The notes under the pieces: model-generated | Database searches by the model: none | The model's input: only the letters and a program-made list of their open reading frames with translations | What the model was told of the DNA's origin: nothing | Origin: Angiostrongylus vasorum | Taxonomy: Eukaryota > Nematoda > Chromadorea > Rhabditida > Metastrongylidae | Assembly (NCBI GenBank): GCA_018806985.1 | Contig: JADANN010000390.1 | Span: 62,001 to 126,000 of the forward strand | Direction of reading: 5' to 3' | Length of the DNA stretch: 64,000 bases | In this document: one piece after another, positions 1 through 10,994 of the stretch | How the letters are laid out: each line of letters starts with the position of its first letter | Position numbering within the stretch: position 1 is the first letter of the stretch | Made by a program: the position numbers and the translations under genes

Positions 1-330
1 AGTTTTGCGCACTCGTGTTCTCGATTCCTGCGCGAGGATCGTAACCCGTACTTCAAAATCTTCTCCGTTATGTCTCTGCGTCCTATGCGTGCCTAGTGGA
101 GTATTTGGTTTACGTTTGCCGACTAGGCGTTCTTTACACGAACGCGGAATGGTCTACCCGTTTCGCCAACATATTCGTCTCCGCACGCTTTATAAGAGAT
201 CAGATAGACTGTGCCCGAACTCAGGCAATCACCGTCTCTACCATTAGGGCAAATTATCCAATTTTGCGTTGCACATAGACGGTCGTATGGGCGGTTACGA
301 ACTAGCTGGCGTCTTAGATTACTCGGTGGC
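1..330 (-). pseudogene. GIY-YIG domain fragment of a retroelement (Penelope-like type)
   Basis: Read on the minus strand, 123-332 encodes a peptide with the hallmark order YLISYKACGDEYVGETGR, which is the core of GIY-YIG endonucleases attached to Penelope-like and some other nematode retroelement reverse transcriptases. The frame stops near 123, but the next frame continues to base 1 with a plausible tail (GKRKPNTPLGTHRTQRHNG), so one frameshift separates the two parts. The copy runs off the left edge and no reverse transcriptase part is visible. I infer a dead 3' fragment; the exact clade is uncertain. Confidence 0.55.
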
Positions 331-479
331 ATTTCAATTATTCAATACCGAGGTTTCCAGATTATCACTTTGAAATCAACTGCATTATACATCACAAATA
401 TTGAACTGTATTTAAAGCAGAGTCTATGTATTTTTCTGAACAAGGGCGCCACTCCATAGAACACAATAACGATTCTCTA

Positions 480-970
480 CTAGCAAGCAGAAATTGTTCC
501 TTGAAATTTTCTAAGGAAAGAATCAATACTGTCATCATTTCAATGGATCACCGACGCCATTCCCACTCATCACAACCTCTGCCTATCACCATTTTATGAA
601 ATTTAGCAGATGCTACCATGCCTATAAAAGGACGTTGGGTGCCATCGCTCAAATCTTCCTCAACATTGGTGACAGGACTTGATATCCTTGCTGGAAACAT
701 GATTATCCTATTGGTTACTCGAGTTAACAAGCTGAGTGGACCTCATGCAACAGCGTGTTGTGCTAATCGCGATGGAAAGGAAATTAAGATGCTGAGACGT
801 TGTTTGGTATTGTTGGAAGAAGGTCGACCACGAGAATCAAGGTGTGCGCCAGGGACGACGAGAACGCACACTTTCTTCGCGACGGGTACGTTCGTGGAAG
901 GCGGACCCTTTGCGATGAAAGGAAGGCAATGTGATTTCGGTGAACATCTGCGCCGTAGAAGAACAACAAA
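480..970 (+). pseudogene. Decayed paralogue of the PB1-like gene at 9025-9582
   Basis: This segment aligns by eye with 8870-9440. Both have a stretch ending in tttatgaaatttag, then TATAAAAGG (623-631 here), then an IKG-W-P peptide, then PHATACCANRDGKEIKM here against PNAVAYYTNRERVEVRI in the intact copy, and an FGEHLRR end against FCGHVRR. The ATG used by the intact copy is ATT here, the CxxC pair is lost, and the 3' end gives way to the 80-bp minisatellite. It is the same orientation as the intact copy and about 8.4 kb from it. I infer an old duplicate that no longer encodes the protein. Confidence 0.6.
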
Positions 971-980
971 CAGCAAATAA

Positions 981-1385
981 CTACGACAAACAAACTAATA
1001 ACAAGCAACAAACAACGGCAACAACAAACAAACAAACAATGAACAACAAACAACAAACAACTACAACAAACAAACAAATAACAAGCAACAAACAACGGCA
1101 ACAACAAGCAAACAAACAACCAACAACAAACAACAAACAGCTACGACAAACAAACTAATAACAAGCAACAAACAACGGCAACAACAAGCAAACAAACGAT
1201 GAACAACAAACGACAAACAACTACGACAAACAAAGGACAAGCAACAAACAACGGCAACAATAAGCAAACAAACAACGAATAACAAACAACAAACCACTAC
1301 GACGAACAAACAAATAACAAGCAACAAACAACGGCAACAACAAGCAAACAAACAGCGAACAACAAACAACAATAACAGCAGCAAC
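981..1385. repeat. 80-bp minisatellite, about five units
   Basis: Units begin with ctacgacaaacaaac or a close variant at 981, 1061, 1141, 1221 and 1297, giving a period of 80, 80, 80 and 76 bp. The strand is almost free of T and rich in CAA/AAC. Long open frames on both strands here (Thr/Asn/Gln-rich on plus, Leu/Val/Cys-rich on minus) are a by-product of the composition and are not genes. Confidence 0.9.
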
Positions 1386-2532
1386 AGCTCAACAAGATCA
1401 GTTCACAAGAACACATTGTATGAAGGTCTAGCTAAGAATAGACTCACGCAAGGAATTGTTGATGGCCTGGAAGAGACCTAGTCAATAGAGCGATCACCAC
1501 TCATATCCATAAAGGATGACTACGCGCAGTGGGCACCCACGGATACGGTCCCCCTAAGAGACCCTTGGAAAAATCTATGCCAAAATATTGGTAAAGTGGC
1601 AGCTATGCTAGGCATGTAAGATTCTTCAAGAAGATGAACTCATTAAAGTATCAAATATTAAGTGACCACAGATACAGTACGCAGAAAAGTGCTCAGTATG
1701 CATATAAAATAAGAACAGCTGAACTAGAGAAATTTCCCATTATTTAAAAAAACACGACTTGTGAGTTGAGTAGCAATCGATAGATAGGACAACAACACAA
1801 GGAATCGAGCTGGGTGGAACTGAAAAGCATTAAACGGTAAGCTAAAATGGTGATATTCATTAACAACATGATTCACTATGAAACGTATCAGAAGTGTTTA
1901 AGTGATATACAAAGAAGGCTCAATGTATAGGATTCATTTGGTCCTTGAACAAGGAGGTAAGAAGCTTTTAGTTTGTGTGTAAAAAACTTTATACTTACGA
2001 TAAAGTGAAAGTGTTGACTGAGCTTTTCACAACAGCTGTATTTACTTCGCAAAGACTACACACATTCTATAATTCCACAAAAAGAGTTGTTTTTGCTCCT
2101 AAAAACTTAGAATCCGCCCAGAAATGAACGATCGTAGCACCGAAGTGTGGTTCGAATTCGTTGCGGAGCCGATTTTACCATGGTGGTCTGTTATGTTACC
2201 ACGTAAATTTCTTTTTTTTTCTAAAAACATGAACATTTTTTCCCTTTAAATATCCGTATGAAAAAACTCCTAACTACAATTAATCCTAAATGTGCTTAAC
2301 GAAAATGTAATCATAGTAATCCTTATCGTCAGTGAATACAGAAAATAATTTCAAGTAGGAAGGAATTTTAATCCAAGTACTAATCATCTCTGCTTCTGAT
2401 GAAACAGCAACATTCAAACACCAGCTGGATAAAGCCAGAAAAGTGTTTAGTTCTGCAAAACGACTAGAGGCATGTATACGATGCCTCTCTTCTGTAAGAA
2501 AGTGAAACTAGCCATGAAGTCAGCCGCTTCAT
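1386..2532. other. Intergenic stretch with no recognised feature
   Basis: I see no coding frame, splice-site pattern or repeat family member here. The first 35 bases (agctcaacaagatcagttcacaag) resemble 4053-4085, which also follows a CAA-rich tract, so both may be edges of one old repeat. Confidence 0.4.
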
Positions 2533-2819
2533 AAAGGATAAAGGATAAAGCTCTCGGCGTAGATCAATCCCTGAGGGATGCGGCATGCATTCGACTTTGT
2601 TAAGTATCACTGGAGGTGATTGAATGCACATCTGGCCTTTACAATGACTCGAGGTGGCCCACCGATGTATCGAGCCAGTGCTGCTATCCTCTAAGACAAG
2701 TCTGGTACCAATTTGCCGACCCCGGAGGAATGGAAGGTTTGCTGGGCCATGAGCGCGGGGATCAATTCCACGTGTGTGTCGCAGTGGCGCTTCCAACCAC
2801 TACGCCACATGCGCCCATC
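2533..2819 (-). mobile_element. SINE-A copy, full length (tRNA-derived SINE)
   Basis: Reading the minus strand, the element starts with a tRNA-like head. It carries box A (consensus TGGCGCAGTGGTCGGAGGCG across copies) and box B (GGATCGATCCC). It continues through a conserved body with the 20-mer GGCAAATTGGTACCAGACTT and GATACATCGGTAGGCCACCG. It ends in a TTTATCC-type short repeat. Box A and B are the RNA polymerase III promoter of tRNA-derived SINEs. No protein is encoded; the many ~70-aa open frames in these copies are chance. Confidence 0.85.
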
Positions 2820-3207
2820 ATAGTATGAGGAATTAATAGATGGCTCTGCCGTTTTTTCGTTACCATTAATCTATTAATAATATGATTGTCTGGTAAAAAA
2901 AATGTGTTGGTTACCGACAGTTTCACTAAAGGTTAGTTAGTTCGTGTAGTTGTTATCTCTCTTCTTTCGACTTGCCACAAGGAACTTCCTTTATGCGGCG
3001 CAGTTCTTAATCTCAAACTTGGGTACTTAAACCGCTCATAACAATAACAATACAGTAATAACGATATGCCAACACCGAAATAGTACAAACTGAAATGTGA
3101 TAGTTGGGTCAGTAAGTGAGGATTAGACGATACGTAAGAGGATGCCTAGAAGTGAAAGAATAGCTTGTAATAGGCTGGTGGCACAATATAGTGTGTATGT
3201 GTAACAT

Positions 3208-3343
3208 AAAAAAGGATAAAGCTCTCGGCGATGATCAATTCCTGAGGGATGCACCATGCATTCGACTTCATTAAGCATCGTTTGGAGGTGATTGAATGCA
3301 TATCTGGCCTTTATAATGACTCACGGTGGCCTACCGATGTGTA
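3208..3343 (-). mobile_element. SINE-A copy, 5'-truncated
   Basis: Only the tail half is present, from aaaaggataaagctctcggcg to the CGGTAGGCCACCG-equivalent. The head with the Pol III boxes is missing, as expected for incomplete reverse transcription. Confidence 0.8.
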
Positions 3344-4261
3344 AAATGAAATGCAACAATAATGGTACAAGAAGTTGGCATATTATAGGACACATATGAG
3401 TTAATAATAACTTAAACTTTTGGTGATTATTAGGAATGTGATAGCGAAAGACACAAAAGTAATTGCGCGAAAGTAATGTGTTGCAAATGGTATTTACTGG
3501 ATGAAGCAAAGCGGTAAGATGTATGTGATAACTGCAAATATTTTAATTAAATGGATAGGACACTGACTCTAAGGCAGCCTAAATGCATTCTGGAAGTAAG
3601 CGAGAATTTGGTGTAGCTCTTGAGTTTCCCAGAAACTACACTCCGCTGGCCGCACCAGATAAGAAGAATAGCTAATGATGCTGCTTAAACAGAAAACTCA
3701 CTAGAAAGTCATGCTTGAACGGGGTGGTAGGTCGCAATGTCAAGTCACTAGGTGATGCTGGCTTGCCCGGTGGTTATGATGAAGTATTGAGGTAGTGCAA
3801 GAACGCATCGAAAGACCGAATTTCTGTAAATCTAGGCAATAATAATGGATATATTTACTTATATGTTCTCATGAACTGCCCTTATTCCTTGAAGAAATTT
3901 GAAAACTTGTTGAACTCACTTGTAACAGCACGACTATGAGGAAGGTGAAATCACCGAAGTATCAGTTATCGCCCAACAACGACAACTACAACAACAGCAG
4001 CGACGACAACAACGACAACGATAGCAACGACAATATTATACCAACCTCGCATCAGCTCAACAAGGGCAGTTCATAAGAACATATAAATCAAAGACTGTTT
4101 TCTACCCTCTATGCCAAATCTGGTTATTCGAGATGACACCTATGCATTAATTGACAAACGAGGACTGATCTGTAAAATCAGCACCGTTATCCACTTAAAC
4201 ATGTCTGGTAATTCGGCCACTCTGGAGTGATGAGGTACTTGGTTTGCCTGGCCTACAGAGC
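3344..4261. other. Intergenic stretch, CAA-rich tract only
   Basis: Apart from an imperfect CAACGACAA tract at about 3970-4040 I find no gene or known repeat family member. Confidence 0.4.
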
Positions 4262-4537
4262 AGAACCACGAGTAGCGCAGTGGTCGGAAGCGCCCTGAAA
4301 TACAGATGGGACCAATCTCCACGCCCAAGGTTCACCAAGCCTTCCACCCTCCGGTGTCGGCAAATTGGTACCAGACATGTCCAGGAGGATAGCAGCACTG
4401 GCTCGATACATCGGTAGGCCACCGCGAGTCATTATAAAGGTCAGATATGCATTCAATCACCTCCAAACGATGCTTAATGAAGTCGAGTGCATGGGGCATT
4501 GATCAACGCCAAAAGCTTTATCCTTTATCCTTTAGTT
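4262..4537 (+). mobile_element. SINE-A copy, full length
   Basis: Box A appears as tagcgcagtggtcggaagcg at about 4275, followed by the TTGGTACCAGACATGT core and a tttatcctttatccttta tail. Confidence 0.85.
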
Positions 4538-4647
4538 CTTTTTAAAACCTCCTAAATATTAGCAGTATAAGCACTGGTAAGGCAAGGAAGTTATGGAAAT
4601 AGAAAGAAAGAATAGAAAGAAATATTCATTTACCCTTCCACACCATT

Positions 4648-4765
4648 GGCTGAATACATCGGTGGGCCACTGCGAGTTATTGTAAAGGCCAGGTATGCAT
4701 TCAATCCGAACCAAGAGCGGGGTGGGTGGGTGAGTGGGTGGGTGTGTGTGTGTATGTGTATGTGT
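4648..4765 (+). repeat. SINE-A fragment followed by a GTGG/GT microsatellite
   Basis: 4648-4708 matches only the SINE-A segment from the ACATCGGTGGGCCAC motif to gcattcaatc. It is followed at 4718-4765 by ggtgggtgggtgagtgggtgggtgtgtgtgtgtatg. Confidence 0.7.
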
Positions 4766-5317
4766 ACTGCCCAGCACGTTTAGGTACTATGCTACAGATG
4801 CACCATGGACGAATAGACAAATAAAATAATTCAAAATGGCATTGTGGAAACTGCAAGCCTGCAAGTTCAATACAGTTGCCATCAGGAAGAACACATGGTC
4901 ACTTTTTAGTATCAATTTAAAATAACCTATGGAGAAACAGTTCCAAAGCGTCCCAGTAAACTTTGAAGACAAAAGGTTTAAGTTAAGGAGGCGTAGCAGA
5001 GAGAAAGCCTACCGAGAAAGATGAATAGGATGTATCGAAACTCTCACGTAGTGAGATCAGTAGCCTAATCAGAAGCATATCAGTCTAAAAAGTAGCAAAG
5101 AGACAAATAAAACAGTATTATGCAGTAACGACTAGTCGCAAGCAGAAATCGGGAGCGTTTCAAACAAGTATATTCGACTAAGTCATACTGGAACTACAAT
5201 TAATCCATCGTATGCGTTATCTTAATAAGAACAATTCGTTGATTAGTTGATTAGCCTTACATTTCGTTCTCATGCACTTGTTATTTATTAAAGCCTGGTT
5301 CTGCTCTTTCAGTGAAT

Positions 5318-8300
5318 ATGTTGGCGGTCGCCATTATATTGCTCTTACATTTATATTTTATGGCCAGTAAAAGAGATAAAGCCAACACTGTCGTGGGTTT
5401 TCAGGTGAGTACTCACTTAATTCAATACGTGGATAGCTTGTCTCCACTGGTTATGCGTGCTAGAGCATAATTTACATTTACTGGTTTAGTCATTGTGGTT
5501 GCTTGGAGCCCCAAGGTCAGCCTAGTCGAAGCCTTCCTCAGGTCGTCACCATCCCAGGCAGCGCCGCTAATGTGATACCAGAACATTGTTGGATCCTAGT
5601 ACTAGTTTACTCTTTGCCCAATTTCCTTGATAGAAACATCGGACTGATCAGCTTGGGAGGGCCTTCTGGGTGACAGACCCCCGTTGTACATCGCAACCCG
5701 ACACCTAGGAACACCTCCAGGCCACGATGAGACGGCAAACCGTTGGAAGATTTTAGGTGAGTAGTAAGTAAAAACTGCAAGACTATTGGAATCACTTTTA
5801 GTTCAAGTTACCTTACAGTATTCGGCAATAGAGAAAGTTGGCACTTAAAAATGCTAAGGGCACAAGTAAGCGCCTAGTACTGTTCTGAAAAAAAAAGAAT
5901 GGACAGAGAAATAATGAAGCAAACAGACGAGAACGAAGTCGTAAAGAACTCAGAACTTACGAAATGTCTATGTTTTGAATGTCCTACGGTCATAGCACGA
6001 CACCCATCTCATATTCAACAAATAATTTGTTTTTTGAAAAAAAGGAAACTTCTTTGTGGGATGAAAATGTTCCAAATTTCAGAAACTAGAAGATATGAAA
6101 AACCGTTAACTGGCATCTTGAGGAGGAACTTATGAGAGAAGCGAAAAAAGTACCAACGAAATCACTCAACAAAATCGACAGCAATAGAAAAAAGTCGGGT
6201 TTTCCTTAGAGTGGTACACACCGTCCGATCTGTTACACCAGCACTTTTTTAGAAAAACGGACAAGTGGCTGTCAAAAAACCGCGATCCTCAAGTGAGGGC
6301 AGGAAGGATTCCTCTAGAAACGTAAGAGAGTTGTGAACAACGAACATGCCACATTTGTCTTTTTTGTTGCTACATTTTTTCGGGTTTGAATGTTCACTAC
6401 TCTTCTCATTTACCAGAACATCCGTAGCAAAAAAACATGTCCCTAATAGATTTCTTGAAGAGCGAAGACGAGGTTGTTATCACAGCATTTATTCACTAAA
6501 AACAGCCGACATTCCGGCAGTTTCGCCTTCTTTAAAGTCCTTAAGAGTCAGACTGACACGTAGTTCTCAGTCAAACTCTTTCATAACGTCAGCAGATGAG
6601 ACTTCATAGATAAATGCTTATTTGCATAGTGAACAGGTTCTCTTAAACACTTACCGCTTTGTTCTTTATAAGCTTTCCAGTTATTTAGTAAAAACCAGCA
6701 GCACAGAGTTGTAGATGTGTGAAAAATGGGCCAGCCGTATGCCACGTGATACGCTTTTTATGAATGCGTGGTTTCTACAGAAAACCTAACCAGGCTATAG
6801 CTATGGTACCAAGAAGTAGCAAAAACAGAGAAGGAACCAGGGTAACCTCTTTATGTCCTCTAGTGTGATGATGTCGATTTTTTGAAGGTAGTGTTTTCCC
6901 CGTCATTCTGTCAGGGTTCTTCATTCATTATGATTGATTCCCCCATGGCAACTAGGAATTTGGTGATTGCCAGTGATATGGTGAATCCGGCAAGTTTCTT
7001 AGTGACTTGAGACCACACGGATAGTAAGTTCCGGTAGATTAGGTCAGTTTACTATTAACGTTGCATAAATTCAGAATGATATAAGTAACTCAGACAAAGT
7101 AGCAAATCAAAGTGGTAGAAGAAAATATTACAAAAAAAAGCCGACAGTAATACTTTTAGGCTGGGAAAGCGAATAAGGAATAAGTACAGGATGTGACGAA
7201 GAAAGCAATCATTACCCCAAGAACAATAATCATACTTTGCTTTTATCAGTGGTCCTTTCCGTTGTTTGTTTGAAAACAATCGGAGTTATTTTCGAAACCT
7301 CTTCCTCAGTGATAAACAGAGTTAATGAATGCTTTTAATGACGGCTTTTTGACAAGGTTTTTTTAAAATTACGGTAAATGGTACTTTTACTTGATCCTTT
7401 ATACTTGAACGGCCGGTCCTCACTGGTTGTGCGGGTCCCAGCATAATCTACATTTTTGGGAGATTTGCTGGTTAAGCCATTGTGGTTCTCTGGAATCCCG
7501 AGGTCGGCTTGGTCAGAGTCTGCCCCAGGTCTTCACCACCACAGGCAGCCGCAGCCCTTGTGGATAAGAGAGAGATTTGCCACCATGCGACTTTGATACC
7601 ATGACAGTGGTGATCTTGGTATTGGTTTACTCTTAGCTAGGCTTCCTGATGGAAACGCCGGACTCCATCTCAGCTTGGGAGACCTTGCCAGGGGATGAAT
7701 CCCCTCGCTGTACATCGCAGTCCGACACCCAGGAACACCTCGCAGCCACGATGAGGCGGTAAACCGTTGGAAGGAATGGTACTTTTCTGTTATCAAAAGT
7801 CGACGATCACAATCACACTATGGATGTGAAAATGGAGCGTGTAGGCAGTGGATAGAAGTTCCCTGCAATGCGCATGGGTTCGAATCCGTGCTGCAAGTGC
7901 ACCAAGCTGTGTCGGCAAATTGGTACCAGACACGTCTGGATGGGTAGCAGCACTGACTCAATATAGCGGTAGCCCACTGCGACTCCACTGTAAAAGCATG
8001 ATATGCATTTAGTCATCTCTAACGTTGCTTGATGAAGTCGAATGCATGGCACATCCTTCTGGGAATGATCAACGCCGAGAGCTTTATGGCTATGAAGAAA
8101 AAGGAGCAGAACAGTGATGGACAAGAAAAACTGAATTAATATAAGGAAGGAAACAATATGATTCGAGCGCGAGTCGAAAATGCTAGTAACTGCCTGTACG
8201 CGCCAGGTCTAAAAAAAGATATCCACTTCTAAAGTAGAGTTTGTTCATGACATGAAAGACGTCTGAAACACACTAACTGCGCAGTAAAGTTCAGGTTTTT

Positions 8301-10320
8301 TTTCCTATCAGATACAGGATCTAAATTGTCACACACATTCCCAAGATCCTTATTTTTTTCTAAAAAGACTGTGATTGAAGTGTATTACAATTACACAATA
8401 ATATCACCATCGGTAATATCACGTGCCAACGGTTTACCGCCTCATCATGGCTGTGAGGTGTCCCTGGGTGTTGGGTTGAGATGTACAGCGGGTGGATTCG
8501 TTCCCCCCGGCAGGGTCTCCGAAGCTTAGAAGGAGTCCTACGTTTCAATTAGGAAGCCCAGCTAAGAGTAAACGAATACCAGGGTCAATCATCGTCCTGG
8601 TATCAAACTAGTCGCATGGTGGCAAATCTCCCTTTTGATCCACAAGGACGGCGACTTCCTGTAGTGGTGACGAGCTGGGACAGACTTTGGCTGGGGTGAC
8701 CCCGGGACTACAGTGAACCACAATAGTTAAATCAGCAAAACTCCGAAAAAAGTGAAGATTATGCTGGGGCCCGCACAATCGGTGAGGACGGGCCATTCAA
8801 GTATCCAAGCAAGTAATATCACCATCTGCACCGCTATAACTCGTAACGACCTGTCACCAGCATGCAGATATCGGCAGGAATCTTCAAGAAAAAAACCAGT
8901 ATTGAGATCAATTCGCCACGAGTTCCGCCCGCCCATCACCGATTTATGAAATTTAGACCACGCCCACTCTTCCTTGTGTATAAAAGGATGTTGGGCTCCA
9001 TTGGTGCAATTCCGTTCGACGTCGATGGCGGGTCCTGAATACCCAGCTGGAAGTGTTCGTGTGGAATTCTTCCGAGAAGATCGTTGCACCTTCGTCTACC
9101 AAAATCCGAATGAGCTATTTCGACTATTCATGAGGAAGGTGAATAGGATGGGTGGACCGAATGCAGTAGCGTATTACACTAACCGTGAAAGAGTCGAGGT
9201 CAGGATTGATGATTCTGAGACGTTGAATCGCTTTATTGAAGGAAGAGCCATCGTAAGAATCAGGGTTCGCGCAAGGAGTGGTGGAAGCAGTCCACATTCG
9301 AATGGCGATGTATCGGGCCGTGGTAGGAACAGCGCCGACCGCGACGTTCTCTGTCTCCGTCACCACCCTAACGGTCGACCAGTTGCGATAGAGGAGAGAC
9401 GGTGTGTGTTTTGTGGACATGTTCGCCGCACAGATGGTCAGGATGCTGCGTCCATGAGCCCTCGATCTGCGCAGTACCAGGCGAGTGACGAGGCTAGCCG
9501 TAGGCGTGTGCGCTGGCGCTTTGTCCCTGTTCCTTATTTTGAATATGTGAATGAATCGAACCCATCTAATGTAGATCGCTAAGTGGCCTGTTTATAGCTT
9601 TTTTGTTCGTGTTAATTGTTTGATACTGATCTTAGTTAATAAAATTTGTTGCAATCTGTATTTGTCTTTTAGAAGCAAAGAGGAACGAGCACTGAATCTA
9701 TAGTAGTTAAAAGATTTGTTACACTACAGACAGTAGCCTGGTTTTGCGTAAAAGCAAGGAAGAACGTCTCAATAAAGTAGAGATGAAATCGTTTTTCCAA
9801 ATGTCACTGAAAACAACAGGATTTCAAAAATTGGTCTCCCAGGCTGGATGTTCTCTCCGATGTTCTGACGTGTGGTCACTGAGTCAATCAGTAGACTAGC
9901 TTAGTCGATTTGTTTAAATATTGGGATAAATATAGTTGATTTTGACTTGGTAACTTTCAAGAACAGCTTAATAAATCGAGTTTACCACTAGTTGGCCATC
10001 GTCATCTCAATGGTTTGTTCGTTTTTTCAGCTCGAAACAGCCGACCCTGTCCTGGAATTCTCCAGTCGCACCGGAACGGCGACAAGAAGCTGACACGATT
10101 CGCATTGGTGTTCTTTACAAGTGCTTCCAGTTTGTCACCGTCTAAGATCGAGCTGCAGACGTCGACGCTATTCGCCGAGTTCACTCTCCAAGTGAATGGA
10201 AATCAGCACGAAGTCCTAGTGAATGTCACCATCACTGCTGAGAGAAAAAACGATGAAGAAATTCGGGAACCACGATGTATTGGTAGAGCACGTAACCGCG
10301 TTCTGTACATAATGTTGTAG
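5318..10320 (+). CDS. Candidate three-exon gene, small membrane or secreted protein
   Basis: Function not recognised. Exon 1 (5318-5404) begins six bases after a good acceptor (ctctttcag), as after spliced-leader addition. It encodes MLAVAIILLLHLYFM, a hydrophobic signal peptide or anchor, and ends at CAG|GTGAGT. A possible exon 2 (6253-6292) lies between ttttttag and GTGAGG and keeps phase. A possible exon 3 (10030-10320, after ttttttcag) continues in phase in an open, GC-richer frame that includes FAEFTLQVNGNQHEVLV and ends at TAG. The product would be about 139 aa. Exon 1 is the best-supported part; joining the three is inference. The second intron would hold R380 and SINE-A copies and the PB1-like gene. 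Confidence 0.35.
5428..5755 (+). repeat. R380 dispersed repeat, diverged copy
   Basis: Runs from cttgtctccactggttatgcgtgc to gatgagacggcaaaccgttggaag, with an internal gap relative to the 7405 copy. Confidence 0.75.
6293..7404. other. Stretch with no recognised feature
   Basis: The open frames here are short and of low complexity on both strands. Nothing matches the repeat families seen elsewhere in the window. Confidence 0.4.
7405..7775 (+). repeat. R380 dispersed repeat, near full length
   Basis: Reference copy of an interspersed family of about 380 bp. One end reads cttggatacttggatggcc...ggttgtgcgg (partly lost here) and the other cacgatgaggcggtaaaccgttgga. I see no terminal inverted repeat, no Pol III box pair and no coherent reading frame. 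It may be a non-autonomous element or the tail of a longer retroelement. Nine copies occur in this window in both orientations. Confidence 0.8.
7831..8090 (+). mobile_element. SINE-A copy with near-perfect tRNA box B
   Basis: Box B here reads gggttcgaatccgtg, which contains the canonical tRNA motif GGTTCGAATCC. Box A is slightly damaged (gtaggcagtggatagaag). The body and tail are typical of the family. Confidence 0.85.
8427..8815 (-). repeat. R380 dispersed repeat, full length
   Basis: Begins ccaacggtttaccgcctcatcatgg and ends ccattcaagtatccaag, so both ends of the family are present. It lies just upstream of the PB1-like gene. Confidence 0.85.
8979..8987 (+). promoter_or_regulatory. TATA box of the PB1-like gene
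   Basis: TATAAAAGG lies 46 bases before the ATG at 9025 and is conserved at 623-631 upstream of the decayed paralogue. The spacing implies a 5' UTR of roughly 15 bases if it is used. Confidence 0.5.
9025..9582 (+). CDS. Intronless gene, PB1-like domain protein of 185 aa
   Basis: Function unknown. The ATG at 9025 (MAGPEYPAG) is preferred: it is the only in-frame ATG ahead of the folded region, although the frame is open upstream through the TATA box. Residues 9-75 (SVRVEFF...LFRLFMRKVNRMGG...YYTNRERVEVRIDDSE...) have the strand-strand-helix-strand-acidic pattern of PB1 interaction domains. After a basic/Ser-Gly linker, LCLRHH and RRCVFCGHVRR offer a possible zinc-binding HH plus CxxCGH set. 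It ends with stop TAA at 9580-9582, with AATAAA 56 bases later. The single exon contrasts with the multi-exon neighbours, suggesting a retrocopy or a gene carried by a mobile element. The PB1 assignment is by pattern only. Confidence 0.55.
   Translation: MAGPEYPAGSVRVEFFREDRCTFVYQNPNELFRLFMRKVNRMGGPNAVAYYTNRERVEVRIDDSETLNRFIEGRAIVRIRVRARSGGSSPHSNGDVSGRGRNSADRDVLCLRHHPNGRPVAIEERRCVFCGHVRRTDGQDAASMSPRSAQYQASDEASRRRVRWRFVPVPYFEYVNESNPSNVDR
9638..9643 (+). terminator. Polyadenylation signal of the PB1-like gene
   Basis: AATAAA inside cttagttaataaaatttg, 56 bases beyond the stop codon, a usual spacing for nematode 3' UTRs. Confidence 0.5.
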
Positions 10321-10994
10321 AGAAACACTGGATTTCCTGGTTTACTCTCTCACCAATGGGAGACATGGCGTTGAGTGTTGAGCGGTTGCCTATTAGGTTC
10401 CGGTCCTTCAAAGGATATAATTTGTCTGGTCCACTTGGTAACACGTGGCATTTTCGTTCACAGTATAGATGTCATCCTCTCACATACTACAAACACTACC
10501 ACCTCAGAAATACGTTCAATATATCATTAATATTCATCTAGCAACCGACGTTCTCTCTCGTGACTTCTTGGCACCACCTTCCAGACTCGAACATAAGTTC
10601 GCAGCTCTTTTTAAGGCTACTAAATGTCGTAACTCTCAATAGGTTCATTGATACTATTAAATATACCAAATCAGAAAAGGCGTCTACTACGTTGTGCCCG
10701 CCGCAATTACGGTACAATTGAATAGGTCGCACGGCTATTTTCATCGCCGGCCATTTCCGTATGCAAGTGTGGAATTGCTGGACATTCTTTCCTTCTTTCT
10801 TTCTTTTTTTTATTGCCTTTATCCATATCGTCCACCTCTACCTTTCCTCCCCTTTCACTCCTTTCCACGTCTACGCCAGTAGTGACTTTTTAAGCTGTTT
10901 CAGCCCTTTTGCTTCAGTTTTATTTGTTGGCTTCTTATGTTTGTCTTTCAGTATTCCTTTTCTTTTTTAACCTGTTTATTCTTTTGATCCTAGC
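10321..10994. other. Region upstream of SCAPER, no gene seen
   Basis: The stretch becomes strongly pyrimidine-rich from 10780 to the SCAPER start, ending in tgatcctag at 10993. This suits a spliced-leader acceptor one base before the ATG. No promoter motif was recognised. Confidence 0.45.

Noticed and set aside
784..1384. Long Leu/Val/Cys-rich frames on the minus strand and Asn/Thr/Gln-rich frames on plus
   Set aside because: They follow the 80-bp minisatellite and its lack of T on one strand; no start context or homology.
6346..6609. 87-aa plus-strand frame and other 60-90-aa frames in 5899-7279
   Set aside because: Low-complexity composition, no splice or regulatory context and no family features.
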